The translations under genes and the position numbers were made by a program. Below the pieces are notes generated by a model. The model did not search any database, was not told where the DNA came from, and worked only from the letters and a program-made list of their open reading frames with translations. From contig BJKQ01000004.1 in the NCBI GenBank assembly GCA_006538405.1, positions 310,001 through 374,000 on the forward strand: 64,000 bases of DNA. Direction: 5' to 3'. Of the stretch, positions 21,834 through 33,880 are shown piece by piece (within the stretch, counting starts at the first letter, position 1; each line of letters starts with the position of its first letter). The DNA is from Hansfordia pulvinata (lineage: Eukaryota > Ascomycota > Sordariomycetes > Xylariales).

Positions 21834-24189
21834 TCACTGGCGCGAGATGCCGTTGCGTCGCCGCCCGCCGGCTTTGCTCTTCTCGACGTGGGCCTTGAGC
21901 GCGTTCCTCGTCTGCACCAGGCTTCGCTTCTGCTTCGTCTTGGCCTTGCCGATGGTCATGAGGAAGTTCTTCTTGCGCGCCTTCTCCTTGTTCGTCGTCG
22001 ACTTGCCCTCCGCCTCCTTCTTGGACTTGCGGATCGCCTTGGTCGACTTGTGCTCCTCGCGCAGCGGCTTGCCCTCCCTCGCCAGCGCCACCCGCTCCTC
22101 CTTGGTCGTCTTGCGCAGCCGAGACGGCGCCTCGATCTGCTCCGCCGTCAGGCCCTCGTCCACGTGCCGCGCCTCCCGCTCCTTGCGCTTCTTGCCGCCG
22201 CCCATCGCCTTGTCCAGCTTGGCCTCCATCTGCAGCTCGCGGAGCTTGGCCAGGTCCGCCGGCGTCAGGATCTGCGTCGTCGCCAGCTTCGCGAGCGCCT
22301 CGGCCTCCCGCGCCGCCGTCTCCTCGTCTTTCTCTTCTTCCTCGTCCTCCTCGTTCTCGTCCTCGTCCTCGTCCTCGTCCCCGTCGACCTTGCGCTTCTT
22401 CGCATTGGGCGCCGGCTCGTCGTCTTCCGAGTCGCTCACTCGGATCCACTCGCCGGACGACTCCGAGTCGTTCGACTCGACCTCCCAGTCGTCCGAGTTC
22501 CAGCCGTCCTCCTCCTCCTCCTCCTCGCCGTCCTCCTTCTTCTTCTTCTTCTCCTTAATCCCCTCATCTCCGTCCCCGCCGTCCCCGCCCTCCTGCTGCT
22601 CGGCCCGCTCGGCCCGCTTGCGCTTCTTCTGCTCCTCCTTGTACCGGGCCAGGAGCTCCAGGCCCTCGATGCCGCCGACCTCCTGCTCGCCGAACTTGCG
22701 CTGCTGGAGCTCGCCCGTCCTCAGCGCGATCGTCGAGTCCTTGCCGCGATCCTTCTTGCGGAGCAGGTGGGCGCCCTCCTGCCGGTACAGGGACAGCAGG
22801 CCCTTGGCGGCCATCATGACGCCCTTGTCCTTGCTCCGGCGGTACTGCACCAGGTCCTGCAGCAGCGTCTCGTCCATGGCCAGCGGCTGCCGCGCGCAGA
22901 TCTCGCGGATCGCGTTCAGCCCCGCCGAGGCGACCTCGGACGCCGCCGCCTCGGACACGAACTCGTTGGCGATCTTGCGGATCAGCGGCTCGAGCACGTC
23001 CGGCGGCACCAGCTCGTGCGTCGCCTGCGCCAGCGACGCCAGGAAGGACGTGACCGACTGCTGCCGCGGGGTGAGCAGCTTGATGAACCACGAGTACAGG
23101 GGCACGAGGGTGAGCTTGTGCAGGCCCACGAGGCGCGTGACCAGCTGCACGACGAGGACCCTGCTCTCCAGGGCGAGCCTGGCCCGGGTGTTGAGCAGGT
23201 GCTTCTCGAACAGCGCCTCGGCGAAGCCCTGGGGGTTGTGCAGCAGGTGCAGGGCGGAGAAGTTGAGGACGCTGGGCGCGTGCCGCTTCTTCTCGGCCCT
23301 CCTGACCTTGTCCTTGGCCCGGTCGAGGGCCTTGGCCTTCTTCTTGGACTTCTTGTTGATCCCGATCTGGTGCTGGACCTTCTTGATGTCCGGCGTCTCC
23401 TCGTCGCTGCTGTCGTCCTCGGCCTCCTCCCGCTCCTGGTCCGAGCCGAGGAAGAAGCGCACGCCCGCCACGGCCACCTTCTCGTTGTCCGACAGGCTGG
23501 CCTCCTTCATGATCTCCACGGGCTTGGCGTCCGTCCACAGCTGCCGCTTCCACAGCTCCCGGATGATCTTGACCGCCCAGATCGCCTTGGGGTCGGCCCG
23601 GTCCGCCGTGACGAGGTTGTACAGGACCGTCTGCATGGTCCGGTTGAGCTTGTGGTTGATGCTCTTGGTGTTGGAGTTGCGCAGGTCGCTCAGGATCTTC
23701 TGGAAGCTATTGACGACAGGAAAATAAAGTCAGCGGAAAGAGAAGCCACCCAAACACACAAACTGCAACGGGATCAAGTTGAGCCAGGGTGGTGGTGGTG
23801 GACGTACAGAAGCATGCGCAGGGTCTTGCTGCCGGTGGAGATGAGGATGGGGAACAGCGTAGTCAGGAGATAGCTCGAGTCGACGACGTTCTTGCGGCGC
23901 AGCAGGACGAGGCTGCTGACAATCTTCTCGCGGACCTCGGGCTGGAGGACGTTGTGGTGCCGGGTCAGGACCTCCTTGAGCCCGTCGGGGAAGGAGGCGG
24001 TGTACTGGGGGTAGAGGTCGGCGACGTGCGCCATGAGGTCGATCTGCTCGTGGAAGCGGACGAGGGCGTTGTTGTCGGCGCCGACGGGGGACGCGATGAA
24101 GGTGTCGAGGTACGTCTCGTACTGGCTCCAGTTCTCGAGGAATTCGCGCTCGTAGTCCCTATTGTCATTGCCGGCGGCTCGTTAGTCTG

Positions 24190-24221
<32 letters not shown>

Positions 24222-24355
24222 CAGGTCGTTGCGGAACGTGGGGGGGATGGGGCGGGAAGGGGGTGAACGTACATGGGATCGCGGCGCATCTTGTACTGCA
24301 GGCCGGCCCGGTCGGCCTCGATCTTCTCGAGGGCGGTGACCTTTCTCTTACCCAT
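21834..24355 (-). CDS. sda1: SDA1 family ribosome biogenesis protein
   Basis: Three exons (24355-24273, 24158-23808 and 23706-21834; 768 codons) give an intact frame starting MGKRKVTALEKIEADRAGLQ. The N-terminal half is the SDA1 helical-repeat region, including GLQYKMRRDP, RFHEQIDLMAHVADLYP, FPDGLKEVLTRHHNVLQPEVR, SLVLLRRKNVVDSS and SDLRNSNTKSINHKLN. A long acidic Glu/Asp region and a Lys/Arg-rich C-terminus with predicted nuclear localisation signals (KKRKEREAR, GRRRNG) follow. In yeast the family is needed for maturation and nuclear export of pre-60S ribosomes and for passage through G1. Both introns begin GTACGT and end in TAG. The size is close to that of yeast Sda1. The long plus-strand open frames opposite it are compositional shadows. 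Confidence 0.95.
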
Positions 24356-26521
24356 CTTGGCGGCGGTTCCGGGGCGCGTTGGAAAGGGTGGTGGGTGGTG
24401 GGCGCGCCGGTGAATGGGGAGCGAGGCCGAAATGCAACGGCGACTGACTGACTGATGGTGGGAATCGCCGGTTTGCTGGTCCAACTTTACAATGGAGAAA
24501 TTCCTTATCGGCGTCGCTTATCGCCCAGCCCCTCCAGCTGGGAGGTCGGGTAAGCCTTGGAACAGGGCTGCAGGCCTCGCAAGCCATCGGCCGCGAGGCC
24601 CACTTTGCTGGTGGTGCCATTCACCAACAAGCCTTGAGACCCCCTTACAAGGCTCGCAGCATCACAGTCTCTCAACCCAAGTGGACGAACGGAAGTGCTG
24701 ATTGCGACACGATTGCGACGCTGACTCTCTTTGGAGGTGTTTATGAGAGTATGAAATTTCAATCTTAGGTACTGCAAATTTCACAGATCTGGCCGAAGAC
24801 CAAAGTCGCGCAGGTGATGGCCGCTGTTCGAGTGCGTAGAGGCCCAAAATCATTACCTCTCGGTCTTTCTACCCTCTCCGGACTCACCAGCCGGGCTTCC
24901 TTGATTTATCGCGTATCTTATCATTAGATGGTTCCCCGTTCGTGATTATCCCTCGCATTGTCGATGGAGCTGACTGGTCAATTGAGATCTATCCCTACTC
25001 GCATTCTGACGGCCTATCCCACATTTGCGTCTACCCAGGGCCCTGGAAGGTTTGTGTGGGTGAGGTTGAGGAAAATCTGGAGAAGCGACTGTCCTACAGT
25101 CGGATGACTCTGTACCCGCACAATTATTTGAGGATATGTCTGCTCGGATTCTTGACGAGCCGGCAGTGCTGTTCCATCACACGGGACTGGCGAGAAGTTT
25201 GGCAACAGGTCGGCGGATGGGCCACCTTTCGAACTGCGTCTCTGAAGCGTTGAGGAGTGGCCGAGAGATCGATTCATCCAGCTCCTGAAGAATCGATCAT
25301 TCAGAATACGAACCAAAAATCAGTCTCAACCTCGCGGTTTACAGGCCCAGGCAAAGAACCGCAGGTTAATCGACATCACTCAAGCAACGTATGGGCGCAG
25401 CTTAGACATGGTATGCAACCATTGATGCTCCTCGGCTACAATGAGGAACTCGGGACGTCACCAGGAGCGACCAACATGCTCTACTCAAACACTTCAAACC
25501 ATCTGGGAGGCCGGGTAGTTGCGTCCGTTCGTCGGCGTCTAGCGATTCATCCAGCCAGCCCCTTTCCAGCACCCCATGGCCCCGCGACGGCTACCGATTC
25601 ATGCCACGCAGCTCACAAGGCGAAAAATAACAAAATGGCCATTCTCGGACCCGGGCCGGACCGCCGATGGACGGCCCAGAGCCCGCGGGGGCGTCCCATG
25701 GCGATTGTTCGCCGGCGGTCTAGACCTCCGCTGTTACCGACGACGCCTTTCCGTGTGTCACCCCAGAAGGGGGGGCGTCCGGGGATCGCCACGACAACCG
25801 CGAGGTCCTGCGTGCTACTTGGAGAGGCTGCATTCCAACCCCGGGGACCTTGGGACGAGTAACTTGGATTGTGGCTTGCTCGTCAAGTAGATACCTTACG
25901 TTCCACCCGTACGAGGCCCGAAGCCCGGCCCGGCCGCCGGCCGAGTGATATCAGATCAGCCCTTATACCCTGCCGAGCAGAAGTTGCGATCCGAAGAGGA
26001 GAGGGGACAGCATTTCTGCCCCCATTGTTTCTCCCCCCAAGGAAGTCCGGAACCCGCGACAGGATCAACGTTGCGGCGGATAGGGCGGGAGGAGAGGCTG
26101 AGGTTATGACGTTCGATTATGGCAGTGTCTCGGCAGCAAGATAGATGCACATACATCCCTCTCCCGTCTGGTCGACTCGAGCCTACTGCTGTTTGCCCGA
26201 TGGCAACACCGACCACTACTGTTCCAGAACAGCCCAGAAGCGCTGGTGGTGACACCCCGAGAGGCACGGCACGCAATATCGACGGCGTGTCCGGGTGTTC
26301 GGCGTCTGGTGTCTGGTGTTTACGGGGTGCGTTGCGTGCTTTGAATCCCCTAGCAACCGGCCTATTCCATCCATGAAAGAAAATAAGAAAATGGCAGCAA
26401 GCATCTCGAAGAATCCCCCCCCGCCGGCCGAGTATGCCGGAATAGCGTCACCTACGAGTGCGCCCATCGGGCGGCGGGGGAAGTCCAGACCGCCGCGAGA
26501 GGAATGGGGGAACCGCCAGTG

Positions 26522-26540
26522 CCCCCCCCCCCCCCCCCCC
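26522..26540. repeat. C19 homopolymer
   Basis: An uninterrupted run of 19 C in intergenic DNA. Confidence 0.9.
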
Positions 26541-27408
26541 GTAAGATGACTGGTCTCACATACGTTGGTATCACCGGCCCTACTTCCTGTCCAGCTCACA
26601 CCGGATACGGGACCGCATTCGGCGCCAGCGCAACTGACTGACTGACTGATGGTATCCAGCGGTGTTCTTGGCTCCCTGGCTTCCGCGCACAGCCTCACGG
26701 CGCGCTGCTTGCAGGCGACGTCGGGGATCTCGCCGGCTTCTCTACGTGACGAGCGAGGCCCGGCCCGGCCTGGCTTGTTCTGGTCTGCCCCATGCCTTTT
26801 TCCTTAGCGACACGGCAAGTGAGACAATCGCGACAATGAGAGAGCGAGAGAGAGCATTGAACCCTCCGCTCTGGGCCCGATCCGATCCCCGGGGGGAGCG
26901 GGGCGAGTCAAGCCGCCGCAGACGACACGTGCATTCCTTCCTCAGCGGCCCTGAAGTGAACGAACCGGGGCGTTTTCTTCCTCTTGACGTCGAGAGATGG
27001 GGTCGGGATCTACGAGTGAACAGCCGCATGCGCCGCCGCCGCCGCCGCCAGCAGGAAACGGACTCGTCCAGCTTCCATGCCCAGCCACCCCTCCCCCCTC
27101 CCCCGTCCGTCAGATGAGGTAATCGCCAACAATCCCACGTCCGCAGTCACGCACGAGTCGGTCGGCATCCCTCGCAGATCCGGCATAGCTTCAGACTCTC
27201 AAGAATGCAGAGAGCCGCAGACGCTCTCTCTTGTTTCACGCGAGTCGGCCTGGATTTCTCTCTTCAGGCCAGCAGAACATGGACGACAGGGAAAGAAAGA
27301 AGACACGGAGGGAATATGATAGCACGTATGTAGTCTCGTAGCCCGGCCGGTCGAGCCAACGGCCTTGAGATCCGGAGAATGGAATCATCAGCCTACCCAT
27401 CCCCCGGG

Positions 27409-30039
27409 TACTCGTATTTCCATGACGATCATCAGCTCTGTACTCGTAGTCCACAACCATTCGAACGGAGCCACGAGAGGACCACCGAAATAAGAAGATT
27501 CTTCTCCAGCCAGTCCCCGTACCAGTACTCGAGGCCCCGGAGAGAAAACGCGCCCACACACGCGGCGCGCGCACGCCGTTGTGATTTTACGGAGCACGAG
27601 TACAAGTACGAGTACTCGTACTCTCACCAGAGTCGATCTGCGCCAAGTCGGGATCAAGCGGCAGCGGCAGCGGTGCTAATGCAGGAACGGGCTCGATAAT
27701 AAGAGGAGAACATCTTTCGGATCAAGGGCCACCCGGGGTGGGGGGGGGGGAGAAGGGCGAGTAGAGCGCGCGCTTTGCTAAAAGGTTTGTCACTTGATAC
27801 TGGCGGTCGTCGCAGCCGCTGGCTTGTGGACTGAAGAAATGATTACTCTTTCTTCTCCGCGGTACAGGCGCGGCGAGGTTGTCGCCTTTCTCCTCTCTCT
27901 CTCTCTCTTTTTTCTTTTCCTCAAAAACATCATGATGAGGCTCGGTGGGCGAACAAGACTCACATACGAGAACAAGTACCTGATCCTACACGAGTGCCTG
28001 GGCCTACTAGTACGAGTAAGGTACTCGTAGACAAGACCCCTCCCTGGTGGGACAAAAAGCGCCTGTCAGCCGCCTCATTTCCCAACCCACGGCTTGGATC
28101 GCAGGGCGCCAAGACAGCTGAGCAGGGGACACCAGCTGATGCGAGAGGCGGGCGCCGCGAGGGACTGCTTCTTGATGGGACCCAGGTAGCTCATGACCTA
28201 GGGTACCCCGAGTACCTCGAGTATATATACTCATTCGAGTTCTCGTACCCGTGCGACGATAGGGGACCAGGCAGAGCAGGGATGTTGACTTTGAGGGCTG
28301 TTGGTTTTCGTTTCGTGCCGTCAGGTCAGTCGGCCGGGTGTCGGGGAGACCTGCTGGGTAATCAACAGTGCTCGGGAAAAGGAAAAGAGGGTAGAGTATC
28401 CGGGTATCGTGGGCAGACAGGGCTGCTTTCGTGGGTGGGAGGAGAAAGAAGAAGGGCGTCTAAGCTGGTTGAGGCATATCTCTTGTTGATCCCCATTTAT
28501 GCATCCAGCCCTGCTGCTGCGGCTGCCTAGCTCCCCCCCCTTTCCTCTACCCCCCGACGAATGACATGAGAACATTTTGGTGACGGCGCGAGGTGCTTTT
28601 GCACAAGCAAGGGATGGGGAGGCCATTTCCAGTGGGGAGCGAGCGGCCTTGATATCATGAGATACTCGTACCCGCAGCGCAGTCAATCCTGCCCGGCACG
28701 AGTAGGATTCCACGGCTAATCTGCCAGCACTGCAGAGCGAGCGCCAATGCTGGTTGCATACTCGAAAGGAGTATAATAATGATGACACTACGAGTGCTCG
28801 AGCGAGTACTCGGGACGGACTCGGGACATTTTCTTCGCAGAGAAAACAGGAGATAGTGTCCAGAGCATACGGTGCATGCAGATACTCGAGGATGATGAAC
28901 CAAGATTGTCACGAGTACCCCGTCTTCGACAACGTTGCCCGCAGAAGGGAGAGGGGCGAAAGCTCGAGCCAATGAAGAGGAGACAGCCAACCGCCGTCAC
29001 ATCCGCTCATGCCTACTCGTACGAGAAGCAGACGACAACGGCGACAACGATGAGATCCGCAGTGGGAAACGGCCGCAAGCAGGCCTTCTTTCTCGCCCTG
29101 GCACCTGGGTGTTTCATCAGTCCACGACATTCAGGAGGAAAAGATGGTGGGTGGGGAGCCGCTCGTACGCGAAGAGTACTCGTAGATAGATCTGTTGTCG
29201 CCTGTCGGCAGGCCGGGGCCGAAGTGGGCAGGGCGAGCAGGGAGGAAATACGAGATCTGATGATCCACCTTCGAGTACAAGGACACAAGGGCGGGCATAG
29301 CGGGCATATCGTAGATGCAGACGAGTGGCACGAGTATGCTAGGGCGATCCTGGGAGAGAAAGGGGAGAGAAGCCCGCCGCACTGGCAAGTCGAAGCGCCC
29401 CCTCCCTGCCCAAGATCGGGGCGGTGGTGCCTGGTGCCTGACGAGTCGGTCGTCTGGCGTCTGTGCTCGGCCCAATGAACGACGACCGCTCGCTCAGTAT
29501 CTACCCTGTCACGCCTGTACTCGTACTCCGAATGCACGCGCGCGCGCGCGCACGATGCCGCACGCGTTTGGTCCGGCTCAGCTCGGGGCGGGCTGTCTGA
29601 TCGTGTGGCGCGAGTGAGTCGTGGAACGGACGGGAGGGGGAGCAGGCGCGGCGCACGGGTCGTGCTCGTGGTGGGTGTCGATGGCGGCCCGCGCCCGTTT
29701 CGCCTCGTCTTTCTCTTCTGAAGAATGGCTTTCAGGAGTCAGTCATCAGTCACTCGTAGGCGGGCGATACCAAAGGAAAGAACAGCTGGAGAACAGAAAG
29801 GAAGCCCATTGCGGCGTTTTGGAGGGGACCCACCCTTGTTGCTTACTCGGACCGGGTATGTCCCCTGACTGGTGACTGACTACCATTCATTGTGTGTTGT
29901 TTCTCGTGCCCTCTGGCGCCGATATTAGCGCCGGGCTCTCGGCTGTGCCTTTCTTTTCGTTCCATGTTGCTGTGTGATGAGTGAAGCAGTGTTGATGTCA
30001 CTACGGAGCCACGCCGAAGCAGTAGCAGTAGTACTCGTA
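27409..30039. repeat. cluster of the dispersed word TACTCGTA/TACGAGTA
   Basis: Eleven exact copies start at 27409, 27441, 27607, 27613, 28011, 28022, 28673, 29014, 29177, 29518 and 30032, with many one-mismatch variants between. Two arrangements are symmetrical: an 18-base perfect palindrome at 27605-27622 and an inverted pair with a 3-base spacer at 28011-28029. A further 14-base palindrome, GAGTATATATACTC, is at 28219-28232. Confidence 0.85.
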
Positions 30040-30637
30040 GTGTTACCTAGCAGCAACAGTGTACATGCTTGAAGTACTGACGGTATCATCAGTACAGCAG
30101 TCATTCATCTTAGACACAGCGCATTGGGCGTAGACTGGATCGAGGCAAGCGCGGCCCTGAGCAATATCGTGCCGCTTCCGGGCGCGGTCCACCTGGGAAA
30201 AAAGACGAAAGGCCAGACCCTGACTAGTACGTGTACCTGCATACAAGTACTCGAGCTGTATGAGCGCTTACATCTAGTACTTTGCGATGCATGTACCCAA
30301 GACCTCTGTGCTGTGTGATAGCGCAGACTGTGGTACACACTCGTATGAGGTCAAGTGGTACTCGCACCAAGATCCGCTTGGGACACGGCATGATCGATGC
30401 AAGGACCTCCCCGGGCCCCTTGTCCCCGTGTTGTCTTGTCGGTGCCTGTCTGCGAGTATCGGGGATTACGGGACTGGCGGGACTGACGGACTGCAGCACG
30501 ACTCGACTCACAAAATGGGGACGTCTGCCCCGGATGCAGCTTGTCTCGCGATCTCCCGACAGTCTCGTTTCGTCTTGCGCTGCTCAACACCATCACACTC
30601 GTTCCACCCCCCCTCCCCCTCCTTACGTTGCCCTCTT

Positions 30638-30644
30638 TATATAA
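30638..30644 (+). promoter_or_regulatory. TATA box of the FMN-dependent dehydrogenase gene
   Basis: TATATAA lies 153 bases upstream of the start codon, after a C/T-rich block. The leader between them has no long upstream open frame. With the strong C-ending codon preference of the gene, it suggests high expression. Confidence 0.55.
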
Positions 30645-30796
30645 TCCCTGACCGCGTCGTCGTCCTTCGTCGTCGTGCTTGCTCAGGAGATTGACCACTC
30701 GTTTGAAAAAAATCATCTTATTCCCCGGGGCCCAACGGTAGACTCTTTTATATCATATTGTTTTATTATTAATTCTTCATCATCAACATACTCAAA

Positions 30797-32035
30797 ATGC
30801 GCTCCAACCTGGCGCTCGCGGCCCTGGGCCTGCTCTCCTCCACCGCCCACGCCGCCACCATCGACCAGGAGCTCGACGAGGGCATCCCCGACACCGGCCT
30901 CGACACCAGCAGCTGGACGACGGGCGTGGTGCCGCCGCTGACCGACATGCTCACCGTCAACGACTTCCAGATCGCCGCCAAGAACTACATGTCCGCCAAG
31001 GACTACGCCTACTACCGCACCGCCGCCCTCGACGAGATCACCTACATCAAGAACCTCGAGATCTGGCAGAAGCTGCGCATCAACGGCTTCACCTTCCGCG
31101 ACGTCAGCGACGTCCGCACCGACACCACCATCCTCGGCTACAACTTCTCCCTGCCCTTCTTCATCGCCCCCGCCGCCGCCGCCGGCCGCGCCAACGACGG
31201 CGCCGAGGCCAACCTCGTCAAGGCCGCCGCCAACCAGAGCATGCTCTACGTCCCCTCCATCTCCTCCACCCTCGAGATCGAGGAGATCGCCGCCGCCGCC
31301 GCCCCGGGCCAGGTCATGTTTCACCAGGAGTACATCTGGGACGACGAGGACAAGCTGAAGGACGAGCTCGACCGCATGGACAAGGCCGGCTTCAAGGCCA
31401 TCTTCCTGACCGTCGACAACACCGGCACCACCGGCATCCGCAACCGCTACATGCGCTTCAAGAACTCGGGCGAGAGCTCCCACTCGGCCAAGTTCACCAT
31501 CCCCGCCCTCAACAAGATCCGCGGCATGACCAACCTGCCCATCGTCCCCAAGGGCGTCAAGACCGCCCACGACGTCAAGCTGTGCGCCGACCTCGGCTTC
31601 CCTGCCGTCTACATCTCCAACCACGGCGGCCGCATGGTCGACGGCGTGCCCACCTCGGTCGAGATCCTGCTCGACCTGCACGACAAGTACCCCGAGGTCT
31701 TCTCCCAGATCGAGATCTACGCCGACGGCGGCGTCCGCCGCTCTACCCACGTCCTCGCCCTGCTGGCCCTTGGCGCCCGCGCCGTCGGCATGGGCCGCCC
31801 CATGATGTTCGCCAACGTCCTCGGCACCGAGGGTGTCGAGCGCCTCGTCAGCCTGCTGCGCACCGAGCTCGAGACCGAGATGCAGTCCATGGGCGAGGCC
31901 GACATTGACGGCTACCGCGGCAACGCCACCTACATCAACACCAAGCAGATCGAGCTCGAGTACTTTGGCGCCCCGCTGGCCAAGTCCCTCGACTCCAAGC
32001 CCTTCTTCCACAAGGACCCCGTCACCTCCAACTAA
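30797..32035 (+). CDS. secreted FMN-dependent 2-hydroxyacid dehydrogenase/oxidase
   Basis: An intact single exon of 412 residues. Residues 1-19 are a classical signal peptide (MRSNLALAALGLLSSTAHA). The mature part is the FMN-binding TIM barrel of the lactate dehydrogenase (flavocytochrome b2)/glycolate oxidase family: YYRTAALDE at 72-80, FFIAPAAAAG near 121-130, VDN at 206-208, PKG with K252, SNHGGR with the catalytic H276 and R279, DGGVR at 310-314 and GMGRP at 331-335. These support oxidation of an L-2-hydroxy acid such as lactate or glycolate; the electron acceptor (O2 or other) cannot be read. There is no cytochrome b5 domain and no peroxisomal C-terminal signal (it ends PVTSN). Codons end almost always in C or G. 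Family call is strong, substrate open. Confidence 0.92.
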   Translation: MRSNLALAALGLLSSTAHAATIDQELDEGIPDTGLDTSSWTTGVVPPLTDMLTVNDFQIAAKNYMSAKDYAYYRTAALDEITYIKNLEIWQKLRINGFTFRDVSDVRTDTTILGYNFSLPFFIAPAAAAGRANDGAEANLVKAAANQSMLYVPSISSTLEIEEIAAAAAPGQVMFHQEYIWDDEDKLKDELDRMDKAGFKAIFLTVDNTGTTGIRNRYMRFKNSGESSHSAKFTIPALNKIRGMTNLPIVPKGVKTAHDVKLCADLGFPAVYISNHGGRMVDGVPTSVEILLDLHDKYPEVFSQIEIYADGGVRRSTHVLALLALGARAVGMGRPMMFANVLGTEGVERLVSLLRTELETEMQSMGEADIDGYRGNATYINTKQIELEYFGAPLAKSLDSKPFFHKDPVTSN

Positions 32036-33880
32036 GGGGAGCAGGGGGCGCGGACGGGAGGAAGGAAGCGAGACAGAGAAGGGGTAGGGGGGGGAAAGCA
32101 CTAAAGGGATCTCGTGCTTTCCCTTTCTATCCTCTTGAAAATGGAGATCTGCAATTGCGATCAGGTACATATGGTGGGGTGTTCTGGCTATATACGAGCA
32201 TGACGCGCTCTGACAAGAGTGGCGTCCCTTTTTTTACCATTTAATATGATAACCCTTTTTGAACACGATCAAGCGAGAACAAATATTCAAACAAGCCATC
32301 CGATGCTGTGTCGTGGTGACCACCCGAGTGCTCATGACCCGAAGAGGTAAAGAGGAAAAGCCCCTGACCTCACAGCAACCTTCAACTCCCATCTGCACCG
32401 CAACCGAGCGCAAACACTTTACCTACCTGCCTCTCAACGCATCAAAACACGAGTTGGGGAAAAAACATAAACACCAAACAGAATCCAGAACCTCTCGAAA
32501 CTTAAGAAACCATGGCGACCAAACACCCTTCTCCCCCCGGGGAGGAACTTCAGCAAGAAAGAGTTAGCCATGTCTCACACACCCACACTCCTTGGTGTAC
32601 TCGCCCCCCCCCCCTCCCCCCCTTTTCTCGCCCAGGTTCCAGAATCCCACCCCTCTGCCGGCGGTCTCGGCCCTGCGAGACCCAGGTGTCTCACGCACGG
32701 TGAGACAAGAAGAGAAGTTCTCGACAGGAGGAAAAGGGCTGGGCGGCTGTTGCTTACTTGCCTAGGTACTAACCACAAGCGCGAGGCACAGCCCAGAAAT
32801 CCGGCTCGCTAGAAATTCGGTACGGCAGGTTAAGGAGCGCGAGAAACGCCACCAAAAAAAAAAAGAAAAGGCTCCCGCGAAAGCGAATTCGAGCAAAAAG
32901 AAGGAGACACATTCTCCCCCCCCCTTCTTCCCAAGAACCCCAAGGAACACACGACCACTGCCACCGCGCACTTCGACTCCCGGCTGTACAGTCAGTCAGT
33001 TGCGCGTCCCCCTTCCCGTTTCTGGCGTTTCCGAGCTTTGCCCCCAAGTTACGCAAAAGGTGTAAGTTAACTTCACCACCACCAACCCCGCACGAGCAAG
33101 CGCGCGCGCGCGCACGGGACCCCCTTGGCTTGGCCGAGACAACGCACATCCCCCTGGCATACACACACAACCTAGGGGCAGAGTATAATAAACAACCCAA
33201 AGAGGATGGGGAGTTGAAAGATGGTTGGCTAACCTAGCTAGCTGAGCCCAGCCGGCCGGATCTTGCCGAGAGCGCTGCGCCTCCGTGAAGGCCCGCAACG
33301 CGCACATTCATCGGTAGACATATATTTTTTTCATCGTGTTTGCTGTCCAGCGGACAAAAGATATGTTTTTTCCCCCCAGCGTGAAAGAGGGGACATGCAT
33401 ACCCTTTCGTGGGTGAGAAAAGCCCGCTCGCACGTATGTCGGGATAACAGGGTAAAGGGGGCCCGAGAGTGTGCGTCGGAAGCTTCGAGTAACCTACCCA
33501 CCTACACGACGGGAGGCAGGAAGTGGGAGGGCCAGAAAGTCACATCCCGCGGGCACTGGCCGCAGCAAACATTCAATCACGGAAACTACCTCACGAGGCG
33601 CAATTAAGCACCTACTTGTAAGCCAAGAAATGCCATGAGCAACTTAGATGCCTTCCCCGGCACGGAAAACAAAAGGTGGCAAGGGTAGCGGGTTTCCTCA
33701 GTCCGTGACTTGAGCACGGCGGGTGTTGTTGTGTTATTCATACGTACGAGTACATACATGTCGCAACGAACACAGCCATCCGACGACAGCCATCTGCCTA
33801 CCCCTACTCCCCAAACCCTGTCATCATCATCATCGTCGTCGTCGTCGTCAAAGACAACACACCCCGTCTCCCTCTCCCTC
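32036..33880. other. convergent intergenic region
   Basis: This lies between the 3' ends of the dehydrogenase (+) and the hydrolase (-). It contains AC-rich low-complexity patches, a short GC alternation at about 33098-33115 and one TACGAGTA at 33745-33752. No gene is supported. Confidence 0.6.

Larger units (their letters stand above)
24356..30796. other. 6.4-kb gene-free interval
   Basis: It separates SDA1 (-) from the FMN dehydrogenase (+), so both promoters lie in it. No open frame shows domains or a plausible exon chain. Features are a C19 run at 26522-26540, a dense cluster of the word TACTCGTA/TACGAGTA at 27409-30039, a (CG)n patch at about 29537-29552, and a TATA box near the right end. 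About 24700-25400 is locally richer in A/T than its surroundings. Confidence 0.55.

Noticed and set aside
21888..23873. 661-codon plus-strand open frame
   Set aside because: It lies exactly opposite SDA1 and is Leu/Arg/Val-rich without domains, as expected from the antisense of a GC-biased Lys/Glu-rich gene.
25245..25320. GTGGCCGAG, resembling a tRNA-Leu/Ser A box
   Set aside because: No B box or cloverleaf follows.
30713..32170. 485-codon minus-strand open frame opposite the FMN dehydrogenase
   Set aside because: The Gly/Val/Asp-rich product is a shadow of the strong third-position C bias of the real gene.
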